NCBI GenBank assembly: GCA_030407315.1
Contig: JALQPE010000464.1
Coordinates: 1-64,000 of the forward strand
Length of the DNA: 64,000 bases
Reading direction: 5' to 3'
DNA from: Asparagopsis taxiformis
Lineage: Eukaryota > Rhodophyta > Florideophyceae > Bonnemaisoniales > Bonnemaisoniaceae
A model generated the notes under the pieces. It did not search any database. It was not told the DNA's origin and was given only the letters and a program-made list of their open reading frames with translations. Every line of letters starts with the position of its first letter. Within the stretch, counting starts at the first letter, position 1. The position numbers and the translations under genes are program-made. Below, piece after piece: positions 30,701 through 40,859 of the stretch.

Positions 30701-31213
30701 CACAACGTTATTGTTGCTGCATCGACAGTTCGAGAGGGAGGATTGGGGGTTTTTGCCGCAGAAGATTTAGAGAGGGGCTCTGTTGTTGGATGGTATAATG
30801 GGACAATTTTATACGGGAAGATTGGGGAGAATGAACCGCAACGCAGTCGCTTGTACGGACCGGACGGGTTCGGTTGTACTGGTGAAAGATTCCAAAACTT
30901 CAACATGGAGATGGAGACCAGTGTCATCGGAGAAGAAGCACCGGTCGACAAGATATATCTTGTACCAGCGGAATACAATGTCTGCAGCTACCTCAACGAC
31001 AGTAGGACCATTGACGGAATGGAGAGAGTTGCAAATGTGCAACGCAGAAAAAATGCAGAGTTCCGAGTTCACAAAGACGTCAATCCTACTTGCGACTTCA
31101 AGTATGCAGTAGCAAAACCTGATCTCATCCTAGCGCAGGTTGTAGTAGATGTTCGAGCTGGGGAAGAGATATTCGTTGACTATGGATCGCGCTACTGGAC
31201 TGCAGAGAAGTAG
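27704..31213 (+). CDS. ParB-like / DNA amino-methyltransferase / SET-domain fusion protein (E2 copy)
   Basis: Intact 1169-aa ORF with the same domain order as at 13632-17141: ParB-like DGAHR (77-81), amino-methyltransferase DPPF (667-670) and DLFSG (848-852), SET domain (about 1011-1165). Seen substitutions relative to E1 are Cys21Arg, His287Tyr and Ile652Leu; none touches a catalytic motif. Two intact copies, when the neighbouring paralogue is broken in both, suggest recent activity or selection. A perfect 24-bp palindrome centred on CTCGAG lies in the coding sequence of both copies (about 29331-29354 here). AATAAA follows the stop at 31258-31263. Confidence 0.88.
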   Translation: MASEKRNPASTSGRPLHGERRNGLLHIDPFKIKRYVEIREIDYRHVDVIAESIQVYGYNDNNPITGRIIDGDVQVLDGAHRSKAVIKLIENGELPRDFTVPMIEEEVDISPITSAAFLLDSVKASNANDMASRQKRMTFIEYLNLTLDLRDGYWERNAGEKQGSSSMVTIRDVNMPSIRRWLAVGSQREDLAETVLRQPQYESCLSILRVLRPYSRIEEPNPKMVRCLWQLFCIVWGRPVEVQNNFAMKEFPTSLEKRASVGEQLFGMSTSGEIASPLCREVLTCEYFRSGRSAQGRTLTEEDKVFGRLMFMISFVHIALTRRRNAPIRRGRKRRRTGRDTETSTFAPFQRTRANGESVGVVLERVMSAWDTTAMILGFESAYMMCRPYMVFDSEKFQFICLANRTDGWAHPDHYSDLLLPSPVVKLRENAGYPGTLDISVDARLRSLTEAVLVSVYDCMIGIDVFGSSTNQMEGLRTKFFHQPDRFGLNAFIEARIEQSIALDGHERLKVWKNWNREMRVKPVDVCDLKILYETEQRNAASRSLSRERDRLESNESMQHSTRRLGTGGRKPTNDSGSQYTSSMDGRASSAVDTVMQDVAEDTPSAEAVGEEEGVPDHIVQLKKVMKRFCVAYNCTASRLVHRVNTDSIGMLSGNTIDGQAQLVLTDPPFNTRREKGKTNSDYDDINSAQMFRTGKDISRMLRPGGHALIFSSIKQLVGWGEALQNAESGEQSMRTDDVPLILSRRPYVFIQNPMNKSCSLHNIHEFVVHSFKRGMGAAAFEMVDYSLHNRDLSRHPGYVNAIDNCPKLGPGESLNFEDKRLRAEQKPLSILRELISRFSKPGDIVVDLFSGTYSTAIACMTMRDGLYRKFIGCEKDATCHGSAQPLLLDCFVRQGRDGVFGEATKNDISSILANKEWNYSIRSNVGSERLRHRSDAPDGFPSVSSLPLHMLRFVSSVARDQSMLRRLAEVPMNEWGVEDLGKVFSVDPEMMLAVDASFHNVIVAASTVREGGLGVFAAEDLERGSVVGWYNGTILYGKIGENEPQRSRLYGPDGFGCTGERFQNFNMEMETSVIGEEAPVDKIYLVPAEYNVCSYLNDSRTIDGMERVANVQRRKNAEFRVHKDVNPTCDFKYAVAKPDLILAQVVVDVRAGEEIFVDYGSRYWTAEK

Positions 31214-31369
31214 GACAGTATACGCGTCCAATTACAGATATCAAGAGTACCATCAGCAATAAAAAGTCTTGCATCTGAACTCGTACAACGTTGTAGTACT
31301 ACAATCTACCTGAGCGATAATAACAGACTTTCATTTGCTGAGCGGTGCCAGTCAGCCCACGCCCAATGA

Positions 31370-32263
31370 TAGTGCTGCACCTGGGCTTTGCCATACCAAA
31401 ATAATACCGGGTATTATTTCGGGTGTGGCCAGCCCAAGTGCAGCTCTGCCATTGGCTGTCATGAACGCAGCGGCAGCCAATGGAATTGCTGCACCTGGGC
31501 TTTGCCATGCCAAAATAATACCGGGTATTATTTTGGGTGTGGCCAGCCCAAGTGCAGCTCTGCCATTGGCTGTCATGAACACAGCGGCAGCCAATGGAAT
31601 TGCTGCACCTGGGCTTTGCCATGCCAAAATAATACCGGGTATTATTTTGGGTGTGGCCAGCCCAAGTGCAGCTCTGCTATTGGCTGTCATGAACACAGCG
31701 GCAGCCAATAGAATTGCTGCACCTGGGCTTTGCCATGCCAAAATAATACCGGGTATTATTTTGGGTGTGGCCAGCCCAAGTGCAGCTCTGCTATTGGCTG
31801 TCATGAACGCAGCGGCAGCCAATGGAATTGCTGCACCTGGGCTTTGCCATGCCAAAATAATACCGGGTATTATTTTGGGTGTGGCCAGCCCAAGTGCAGC
31901 TCTGCTATTGGCTGTCATGAACGCAGCGGCAGCCAATGGAATTGCTGCACCTGGGCTTTGCCATGCCAAAATAATACCGGGTATTATTTTGGGTGTGGCC
32001 AGCCCAAGTGCAGCTCTGCTATTGGCTGTCATGAACGCAGCGGCAGCCAATGGAATTGCTGCACCTGGGCTTTGCCATGCCAAAATAATACCGGGTATTA
32101 TTTTGGGTGTGGCCAGCCCAAGTGCAGCTCTGCTATTGGCTGTCATGAACGCAGCGGCAGCCAATGGAATTGCTGCACCTGGGCTTTGCCATGCCAAAAT
32201 AATACCGGGTATTATTTTGGGTGTGGCCAGCCCAAGTGCAGCTCTGCCATTGGCTGCCAGGTT
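31370..32263. repeat. Tandem array 2 (114-bp unit), E2
   Basis: Eight units at an exact 114-bp period; palindromes start at 31396, 31510, 31624, 31738, 31852, 31966, 32080 and 32194. All have G at the centre on the plus strand, and the units are more uniform than in E1, which has ten. It lies between the convergent 1169-aa and second-paralogue genes. Confidence 0.95.
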
Positions 32264-32587
32264 TGCATCTCAACTACAGTTAGTATACTAAGAAGAACAA
32301 TTCAAGACCTTGGTTACTCGAGTGATGTGGAATTGTGGCAGTCTTGCAAAACTGTGCCATGCATGTAGGAAAGGAAAAGAGATCAGTCTGTACGATGTAG
32401 GGTGTAGAAGCTATGCGGGGTGAGAGGTAGAGGAACTCTAATAGTGCAGTAGACTGACCGTGCTAATATTTTCAAAGTCGTGAATAGGAGTAGATTTAGT
32501 TGTGGTAAAGGAAGTATACTACCGAAGCTAGCTTAGGATTGGCAGATGCTGCCTGTAGAGGGAGAGGCAAAGCAGTATTCTTGCAGA
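32264..32587. other. 3' flank of the second oxygenase-like gene, E2
   Basis: Inverted copy of 12027-12350. No gene or AATAAA seen. Confidence 0.5.
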
Positions 32588-35577
32588 TTATCGCGCACTA
32601 GGTGCATCCCAGTAGTTGACTGTTTCGATAGCATCCGCCAATTCTTCTTCGTCACTTAAAAGGTAGAGATGAGAACGAACCGGAAGACCATATGTTAGGC
32701 GATTTTCCGCTGAACTACTGAATCCCTTGCCTCCATGGTAGAAGTCACCACGACCGATGAAGAGAGAATACGGTGGCACGTAGATGTCCATAACAGGCGT
32801 CTTGTACTTCTCAGCGTCTGCACGCGTCAAACAGACGTGGCTGAAATACGCTCCACGAAGCCAGAACCCATCAGCCGCGCTTGCCATCAGAAAGTACGAT
32901 CTTCCAGGTGGGAAATCGGAATCATTGATGACCACCGGTAGGTCTGTGTGCAAGTCTTGATCTGGAGCACCATCAGAGGTCAGCAAAAGACGTAAACCGG
33001 TTTTAGGAAAGGCCACAGGCTCATGGATTCCTAGGCCCAAGTACATTAGCTCGGCACAGATTGCTTTGCCGACCTCGAGAATCATCTTGTTCTTGAATTG
33101 ATGTTCATCCATCTGCTCGAGATCGTCGCAAATCTTCTTCCTTGAGATAGAGAACCTTCCCAAACGAGAGGCCTGTTGCTCTGCTGTTACCTCACCCTTG
33201 TTTCGAATCTGATGCCAGGGATCATTGGAACTGTCTTCAGCAGAAGAATGAACAGGTTTGAACTTCTGGGCGTAGAACGTGAACAGTTCATGTGCTGCGT
33301 TGCCCACAGTCGAAGAACGGAAGATACCACTGAGTACATGGGCACCCAAGAGATTGAGAGTTGACCTAGCTGTTGCAAAGAACTTCTCTGCACAGCAAGC
33401 TGGACCACTGCACGCTATACAATTCATATCGGCAGCAGCTGCACTCAAAATCTCCTGTCGGATTGTTTCGTACAGCTTGCTGTCGATATAGTACTTGACC
33501 CTAGAGTCTGACGGTATGGTGTTCGGGAGAATATCCATAATCCGTTCATCGACTACCCTGTCGGGGAGGGGATTTTCCTGCTCATCGCTGAACAATGGAA
33601 TCTCCTCGGTTGAACGTTTCACCGTACGGTTAGCTTCCAGTCTTCCGCGCTTCGGAAGGGGCTCTTCGGACTCTTCTTCTACCTCCGACTCTGCCTGACT
33701 GTCGCCGCCAACCCGTAGACTCTCCGTTCTCTGCCGTTTCGACCTGCGAAGTGTCTCGACTGGCTCATTCACCGCAAGCGGTGGTGCATTGAGAGGGAGA
33801 CGGAGGAGAACAGATCCCAATTGCTTCTCAGAACCTGCCACAGTGGCATCAGGGGTTCCTTGAGCCTGCTCAACTGCAGGAACGGAAGTGGCAGGAGCAG
33901 GAGGGGTAGCAGGAGGGGTGGAAGGGGCGGGAACGGAAGCGGCAGGAGGAGGGGTAGCAGGAGGGGTGGAAGGGGCGGGAACGGAAGTGGCAGGAGGAGG
34001 AGGGTAGTAGGAGCAGGAGTAGAAGGGTAGAAGGGGTAGAAGGGGTAGAAGGGAGGGGTAGAAGGGGTAGAAGGGGTAGAAGGAGTAGAAGGGGTAGAAT
34101 GAGCACGAGGAGCAGGAGGGGTAGAAGGAGCAGGAGGGGTAGAAGGGGCAGGAGGAGTAGGACCAGAACGGGTAGAAGGGGTAGAAGGCTCATCTGATTG
34201 GGGCGTAGATGGCTTCGGCGCATCTTCAGATGGCTGTTCATTGTGAACAATGACCCTTTGGTCTTCTTCCATGTCCACAACGCCCGTGGAAAAGCGAAGC
34301 TGCTCATACATTTCGTCGGAGACGAGAGCATGCTTCGTACCGCTGTTATCGTCGGTATTGAAGTGCAGGAGGGTCTCCGCGATACTGTTCGCAATAACAG
34401 TCTCCTTTCCTGACCCAGTGTTCTTGAGCTCGGAGTAGAAATGGTCGAGCGGAGGCTCCATCATTTTGTGAGCAGCAACCGGCTCGGACATCTTGAACAC
34501 TTCAATCAAAACACGAACGAAAGGATTACCAAATCCTCTTGTCGTCCTACTCAACTGACGCAGATCTCGCATGCGTGTCCAGAGAGCTGTTATGAGCAAG
34601 ATGAACCTTTGCTGATACTCCGAGCCGCGACGGAAGTCTGCCATGAAAACGAGATCCATGTTGCAGCCATACATGTCTACGGACTGCTTGAAGACATCGT
34701 CGTTGATGTCACGGCCTTCTTTAACGGCCCTTTCCTGTTCCGCAGCGAGAATTTCCTTGGTGAACATGCTCGGTACGGAACTCCAGAACTCAAGCGCTTT
34801 GTTGTTCACAGTCCGGAAGCCTTTCGCAGCAGTCACGTGCTTGTTGATGGCTTGGTAGCCCAGTTTCGATATCGACAACTGGCTGTCCATGATGACCTGA
34901 ATGCACTTCCGATTCGGTTCACCCAACATGTCCTTGGTCGTGAGCAGTTGGACCACAGAACACACTCGGTCTGCCAAAGAAACAAGGGCAACATCATGCG
35001 TGAGTGTGTTTGCTTGAATGGACAGCCCGAGTACTTCAAAAGGTGTGAAGTACTCATCGGAAACTTCTTCTGTCCCTGGGCGCCTGATCAAAGCCACATC
35101 GATGTTCCTGAATGACGCAGCATACGGATGTTGCCCTTCCGGGTCTTCACGAATGCACTTCTGGAGAGCCGCAACGCGATGGCCACCATCGATGTAGAAC
35201 GTTTGAAGGGTGGGGGTTGTGCTGCCTTCACTGGGAAGGAGCATTTTGCAGGCAAGGATTCGGGAGATTGAGGAGGTGAATCCTTCCCTCAGGAACTTCT
35301 CCTTCAGCTCAAGCACTCTCCCTTCCCTAATATGACGAGAGAATAGGGGGGGTCTGTGCAAATCCAAGGGAGACAGCCTGTGGTCAGCTTTGGGACAGTC
35401 TGACAACTGAACCTCGGCGGTGACAGAGTTATCGTGACCAGGGCTGCGAGAAGGGGCGCGAGAGCGAGAAGGGGCGCGAGAGCGAGAAGGGGCGCGAGAG
35501 CGAGCGGAGGCCCGACCGCGAGTCGAAGCGCGAGCAGGGGCGGGGGCAGAGGGTTTGGAGCGAGTGCGAGGAGCCAT
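32588..35577 (-). pseudogene. ParB/2OG-oxygenase-like protein, second paralogue, E2 copy with frameshifts
   Basis: The N-terminus is intact here: MAPRTRSKP at 35577 and C7 at the site where E1 has C6. The ParB-like DGGHR is at residues 130-134. Indels in the Ser-Thr-Pro linker (about 33890-34090) change frame, first where CCCCTCCCTTC interrupts the TCTACCCCT repeat and again near ACTACCCTCC, which has one C less than E1. The frame reopens from about 33841 to 32588 with the oxygenase-like domain (HTD, GDFYH, VRSH). E1 and E2 are thus broken at different places, so the common ancestor was probably intact. Confidence 0.82.
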
Positions 35578-36005
35578 TGAAGGATGATGGAAAGCAGGAA
35601 TGGAGAGAAGCTTGATTGAGTGTACGACCCCGATAACGACGATACAGAGACGATTAAGATAGATTTATTTCGCTACTGCAGTCTGATAAAGGATCAAACG
35701 TGAACAATCCGTTTCAACTCTGATTTCAATTTTTTGTTTATTTCTAGACCACTTGACTCAGATCAAGAGTAATACTCGAAATTCAGTTAATTTCTGCGGC
35801 CAAATACAATCGCTATACGACGAGTTCACACTCAAAGTGGCTAAACAGGTACGAGTTGGTCATGGTGATTACCCCAAAACCACTCAAGTAATAACTACAT
35901 AATGCTGAAGTCACATACTTCCCAGCATTTTGCACCAACTCGTGGAGCTGATGCGTACATACCAAATGCATCTGTATTCAACATGAACCACGAATAAGTG
36001 GGCTT
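35578..36005 (-). promoter_or_regulatory. Upstream region of the second oxygenase-like gene, E2
   Basis: Inverted copy of 8633-9048. No distinct promoter motif recognised. Confidence 0.4.
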
Positions 36006-36770
36006 CGGCCAATGAGTGCACTGCACCTGGCTTGAGAAACTAGGAATAATACCCGGTATTATTTTGGCCTCCCAAACGCCAGGTGCACCAACGCCATTGG
36101 CCGGTGGTAGTTTGGACAACCTCGGCCAATGGGGTTGGTGCACTTGGTCTATACCGACCCAAAATAATACCGGGTATTATTTTGGCCTCCCAAACGCCAG
36201 GTGCACCAACGCCATTGGCCGAGGGTATCCGGCTACCACCGGCCAATGGGGTTGGTGCACTTGGTCTATACCGACCCAAAATAATACCGGGTATTATTTT
36301 GGCCTCCCAAACGCCAGGTGCACCAACGCCATTGGCCGAGGGTATCCGGCTACCACCGGCCAATGGGGTTGGTGCACTTGGTCTATATCGACCCAAAATA
36401 ATACCGGGTATTATTTTGGCCTCCCAAAAGCCAGGTGCACCAACGCCATTGGCCGGTGGTAGTTTGGACAACCTCGGCCAATGGGGTTGGTGCACTTGGT
36501 CTATACCGACCCAAAATAATACCGGGTATTATTTTGGCCTCCCAAACGCCAGGTGCACCAACGCCATTGGCCGAGGGTATCCGGCTACCACCGGCCAATG
36601 GGGTTAGTGCACTTGGTCTATACCGACCCAAAATAATACCGGGTATTATTTTGGCCTCCCAAAAGCCAGGTGCACCAACGCCATTGGCTGAGGTTATCCG
36701 GAGTACCCCCAGGCAATGGGGTTGGTGCACTTGGTCTACACCCACCCAACTTTATACCCGGCCAGACTCC
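36006..36770. repeat. Tandem array 1 (118-bp unit), E2
   Basis: Six cores, at 36045 (19-bp form), 36159, 36276, 36393, 36511 and 36628 (27-bp forms), with a degenerate site near 36750 (TTTATACCCGGCC). The E1 copy has four. The same GTGCAC/CCATTGGCC second inverted repeat separates the cores. Confidence 0.95.
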
Positions 36771-37072
36771 TGTTCTCAGGAACTGAAAATTTTACCGGGG
36801 ATAGTAAACGATGTATTATAATACCAGGTTTTACTATCTGCTATCGTTTCTCGCATCTAATGAAGAGGTTTAGAATTTGCAGCTCTTGTAGCTAGAGCTT
36901 TCTGTGGAGAATAGCTTTCTGCATGTGGTGTTTGTTACATTTGTGAAGTTGATCTGACTATATAAAGAATCCATGCAGTATCTCTTTTATCATGTTCTAT
37001 TGGAATTGTGTTTATTACTCTACGGATTCATACCCAACTAAGGCTTCAACACGGCTGGACAGATGCCCTTCA
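36771..37072 (-). terminator. 3' flank of the 1174-aa gene with AATAAA
   Basis: Inverted copy of 7788-8100. TTTATT near 37011-37016 is an AATAAA signal on the minus strand about 60 bp after the stop. Confidence 0.55.
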
Positions 37073-40000
37073 TCACTTCAATTTCGAATTGCCCTCCCAA
37101 TGTCCAACGACATATTCTCCTTCTTCACTTTGATGCTGCTCAGTTTTGAGGAATATGTGAGATCGGATCGGGAACTTGTATTGAAGACCCTTATTGCTCT
37201 CAAATCCTTCCTCGTGGTGATAAACATCCCCTCGGCAGACAAGAACAGAATATGGTGGTACTTCACACCTCTTCATTGGAACTCTGTATAACTCTCTGTT
37301 GGGATGGGATAAACAGACATGACTGTAGGGTGCAAGCACGAGGCCGAATCCATCTGCGCCGCTTGACATCATGAAGTAGGATGGCGGAGAAGGGGGACTG
37401 TTAACTTCATCGATTCCCACTTCATAGTCTGTATGTCCAGCACGAGGTTTAGTCCGCTCTCCAGTCAGCACTAAAGTAGTTCCAGTGCTGGGGAAGGCCA
37501 TCGGGTCCTTCCCACTAGTCCTCAATTCCAAACATTCCGCACAAATACCTAGACCGAGCTCAACAATCATCTTCTTCCGATAGAGATTATTATTGTTATC
37601 CTCGAGGTCATCACATAAGCTCTTCCGCTTTGTTATAAAGATTCCTCTGCCCTTCTCACCTTCTTCATCAGAGTTTTTCCCATCCATCATAGCCATGCAC
37701 CACGGTGTCCAGTCCGGATCTCTGCGGGTGTCACCGGATTCAGAGTTCTTCTTGGCATCCTCGAGACGTTCCTCAAACAACGCAGAAAAATGAAGGAGCA
37801 GTTCGTGGATCGCATCTGCAGTAGTAGAAGACTTGAATATTCCGTCCAGAATTGTAAACCCAACCAAGTCTATTTCATTTCGTTTCTCTCGGAAATAAGC
37901 CCTCGAGAGAAACTCAGCGGAAACATTTTGTGCCGAATAGGCACTCGCTGCTGCTTCAGCGACCTCGGCTCGAAGCGTATCGACCAGTTTCCCATTCACA
38001 TAGTATTTCATTCGACTGTCGGGATGAATGATAACAGGCAGTTTCGCTTCTATACCTTCCTCCACATCTTTGTCAGGGACATCATTTTGTTGCCTGTCCG
38101 AATACTGACCTCCTTGAACCGCGTGGACTGCAGCGTCTTTGCCGGATTGCAAATTTGCGTCTTCACGCATCTTTTGCTTCTTCTTCTGCCGCGGCCTGCT
38201 GGTATCCTCTCCCACCAGGTCAATAACCTCTTGAGGGGTGACATCCACCAATTTCCGTTTGGATCGTAGAATCATTGGCGGCGTCTCCGTATTCCTCGGC
38301 TTTGCCTTTAAGGGCACGAAACCACTGCTGTGCTTGGCTGTCATCAACTTCCTAGGCGTAGAACTGGTAACAGGTGTTTCCGTGTCCTCCAGCTCAGGTA
38401 AAACAGGTAGGCCGACATCCGCTGTAGATAACATAGCGTCTCCAGTGCCATCACCCTGATTTCGTACACCTTTCATCGGGTCCTCCGTTGTCCTTCCAGA
38501 AGAATGTTCGGGACATTCTTCGCGGACATCTTTCGTTCCAGACCCATCGCTCTTCCTAGATTCAGGACCTCCTTCACCATCTCGACCAGTTCTTGGATGA
38601 CCAACTGACATATTCGCCGGCGACTTTCCACCCTGCTCTGGTCTGAGCGTGGCACTTCCGGCTGCCACTGGGCTAGGTGATTGTTGCAGGTCATTTTCAT
38701 CACCGTGGTCATTTCTTCCTCGATTTGCACCAGCTGGTTCAAGCTCTGGAGTTCCTACGTTCTTCTGCAACACATCCCCAACTTCACAATCTCCAGGTTT
38801 CGAAGAATTGTTCTCGGTAGGCGCAGTAGGCACTGCGCGGTCCGTTGTAACCTGCTTTGCGCTTTCGGAATCTGCCGCTTTCCCTGTCGCCTCTTCACCA
38901 ACCTGTGTTGCAGCACCGACCTCAGCGTTAACACGATCCGATATTTCCAGACTGCCCTGTGTCTGCTGTTGGGTAAGTACATTTGGACTCTGTACCACGT
39001 CCGAGCGATCAATGGCAGCATTTGAAGTATCACCATACGATGCGGATTGTTGTCGTGGTTGAGGTGCAGTATTCCCTTCCAAGGATTTTCGCCTAGTCCG
39101 CCTTTCCTGCACACCTATTTCAGGCGCGACGGAATGGTCGAGAGAGTCATCCGATAGAATTGGGCCGTTGAAAACCACATAACGGATTTCTTTCATCATA
39201 GACCGCGTCAATGCTGCACGTATACCTCTCCCAGTTGGTGCGTCGGAAGGATAGAAATCTTTGAGGACAGTCAAAATGCGATATCGTATGGTTTTTCGTG
39301 TTCGTCCACCTGGCTCCGGTACTTCATGTAACTTCCTGAAACATGGATGAGGTGAGGAATGCCAGGAGTTTTCTTTCCGTACAGCTTTCTCAAGTATGTC
39401 ATATATTTCACACATGCTGTAGCACCACTTTTGCGCGCATGTCTTTAGACTTATACCACCATCTCCTTTCCTACGTTTCCACATCGTCCACATTGCAGTG
39501 AGCTCTAGAATGACAAGTTTGGTGTCCACCGAAGCTTTTCGAAACGCAGAAGCGAATAGGACGTCCACAGTGCATCCCTGCATATTCTTCGAGTCTGGCG
39601 GACTAGTTTCAGTTGCAAATCGACTTGGGATAGCTGACCAATGTTCGAACGCCGGGTTATTTACGTCTCCGAAGCCCTGCGCAATCGAAACGTACTTCAT
39701 CATGATTCCTTCCTGACAACCTGGAATGACCTTGTTCTCGACTACAACTTTTGTGCACACATTTACCTTCGCCTTCATCAAGCCCTTCATCATCATGAAC
39801 TTCATGACCGTACAGACGTGGTCAGCAATAGAAACTTCTATCACGTCATGAGTCTTTTCGTTCAGCTTCTGCGATATTCGCATCACTTCAAGAGGATGAA
39901 ACATTTCACGGGTTCCAGGTGGTCGGATGAAGTCAACGCTAATGCTCCTCAGTCTCCATCGATCAGCAACTGTCGGTTTGTTTTCCACAATCGACTGCAA

Positions 40001-40597
40001 AGCGCTGATACGATGACCTCCATCAATGCACTGCAGTTTCTTCCGTCCGTCTGACCCCATTGTTTCACAGATGGTCATTCGGGTGCCAGTTTCCAGAAAC
40101 CCCTCGGTAGATATTTTGCTGACCAGATCGCGCACTCTGGCCTCCTGCACAAGACGAGAAGTTGATTCCGGTTTGGCAACATCTAGCGGATTGATCATTT
40201 TAGGTTCAGTCCTGCATTCGACAATGTTGATGTCAATCCCCATCACAGACTCTTCTGATGCTTCCATGCCAGCAGGACTCCCCTCGCCTTCACGGACGTT
40301 AGACCTCTCCCTGTTTTTCGATTTCACCGTCCCAGGAGTAGATGGAAAGCGTAGAGTGTTTTTCCCAGATGGTGATATATCACCAAGGGTTTTTGCTGCC
40401 TCTATCATGGCAGCGTCTGCTCCCTGAATGGGTGTCTGGCTATCTGCCGTCTCCCTTCCCGCTGCAGACGGAGTCCCTCCATCACCAGAACCTCCGGAGG
40501 GTGTTTTATCACCGCCTACCGTCGTTGCAAGTCTCTCTGCAACGCTTTCGACGGTATCCTTTGGTTCCGCAGCGCGCTCAGTGTCGCTTCCGGCCAT
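37073..40597 (-). CDS. ParB/2OG-oxygenase-like protein (1174 aa), complete in E2
   Basis: Intact ORF starting MAGSDTER. Residues about 130-260 form a ParB-like segment (DPLV-type entry, CIDGGHRISAL with DGGHR at 192-196, then IRPPGTRE and HPLEV). Residues about 500-860 are polar low complexity with basic patches (LRSKRKLVD, RPRQKKKQK) that may be nuclear signals. Residues about 880-1165 match the C-terminus of the second paralogue and carry HTD (1055-1057), GDVYHH (His 1127) and IRSH (Arg 1145). This order and spacing fit the double-stranded beta-helix fold of Fe(II)/2-oxoglutarate oxygenases, which in DNA-acting members oxidise methylated bases. The function is inferred, not shown. Confidence 0.82.
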   Translation of the reverse strand: MAGSDTERAAEPKDTVESVAERLATTVGGDKTPSGGSGDGGTPSAAGRETADSQTPIQGADAAMIEAAKTLGDISPSGKNTLRFPSTPGTVKSKNRERSNVREGEGSPAGMEASEESVMGIDINIVECRTEPKMINPLDVAKPESTSRLVQEARVRDLVSKISTEGFLETGTRMTICETMGSDGRKKLQCIDGGHRISALQSIVENKPTVADRWRLRSISVDFIRPPGTREMFHPLEVMRISQKLNEKTHDVIEVSIADHVCTVMKFMMMKGLMKAKVNVCTKVVVENKVIPGCQEGIMMKYVSIAQGFGDVNNPAFEHWSAIPSRFATETSPPDSKNMQGCTVDVLFASAFRKASVDTKLVILELTAMWTMWKRRKGDGGISLKTCAQKWCYSMCEIYDILEKAVRKENSWHSSPHPCFRKLHEVPEPGGRTRKTIRYRILTVLKDFYPSDAPTGRGIRAALTRSMMKEIRYVVFNGPILSDDSLDHSVAPEIGVQERRTRRKSLEGNTAPQPRQQSASYGDTSNAAIDRSDVVQSPNVLTQQQTQGSLEISDRVNAEVGAATQVGEEATGKAADSESAKQVTTDRAVPTAPTENNSSKPGDCEVGDVLQKNVGTPELEPAGANRGRNDHGDENDLQQSPSPVAAGSATLRPEQGGKSPANMSVGHPRTGRDGEGGPESRKSDGSGTKDVREECPEHSSGRTTEDPMKGVRNQGDGTGDAMLSTADVGLPVLPELEDTETPVTSSTPRKLMTAKHSSGFVPLKAKPRNTETPPMILRSKRKLVDVTPQEVIDLVGEDTSRPRQKKKQKMREDANLQSGKDAAVHAVQGGQYSDRQQNDVPDKDVEEGIEAKLPVIIHPDSRMKYYVNGKLVDTLRAEVAEAAASAYSAQNVSAEFLSRAYFREKRNEIDLVGFTILDGIFKSSTTADAIHELLLHFSALFEERLEDAKKNSESGDTRRDPDWTPWCMAMMDGKNSDEEGEKGRGIFITKRKSLCDDLEDNNNNLYRKKMIVELGLGICAECLELRTSGKDPMAFPSTGTTLVLTGERTKPRAGHTDYEVGIDEVNSPPSPPSYFMMSSGADGFGLVLAPYSHVCLSHPNRELYRVPMKRCEVPPYSVLVCRGDVYHHEEGFESNKGLQYKFPIRSHIFLKTEQHQSEEGEYVVGHWEGNSKLK

Positions 40598-40859
40598 TGC
40601 AAAGATTTGGACGCGTAGAGAAGCCGTTCAGGATGACAAAGACACCTTTTCTCTCCGACTACACGATCAAGAGATATTCCTCTTTCAAGGTGGTATTTGG
40701 CGGGAAACGATCTCCCTACACGTTTAAACGTGAAATATCAGTTATTGATTCACCTTCCACGCGCTCCAATTGTATTCGGCCATCTGTCATTCCTCGACGA
40801 AGGACTTCCCACACACAATTCCTTCGTTCCCAAAACCATCCCATTGCCATGAATCATAG
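40598..40859 (-). promoter_or_regulatory. Upstream region of the 1174-aa gene
   Basis: About 260 bp between the start codon and array 3. A perfect 14-bp palindrome CACGTTTAAACGTG is at 40719-40732, about 120 bp upstream of the ATG. No other motif recognised. Confidence 0.4.

Noticed and set aside
6027..38840. Assembly artefact producing the inverted 13-kb copies
   Set aside because: The copies differ by substitutions, indels, array unit counts and different frameshifts, and they end at proper transposon termini.
6027..40597. A single giant palindromic element with E3 sequence as its centre
   Set aside because: The E1 terminus at 22088 cuts the E3 transposase frame and the E3 terminus at 25637 cuts an E2 gene; nested insertions explain both boundaries.
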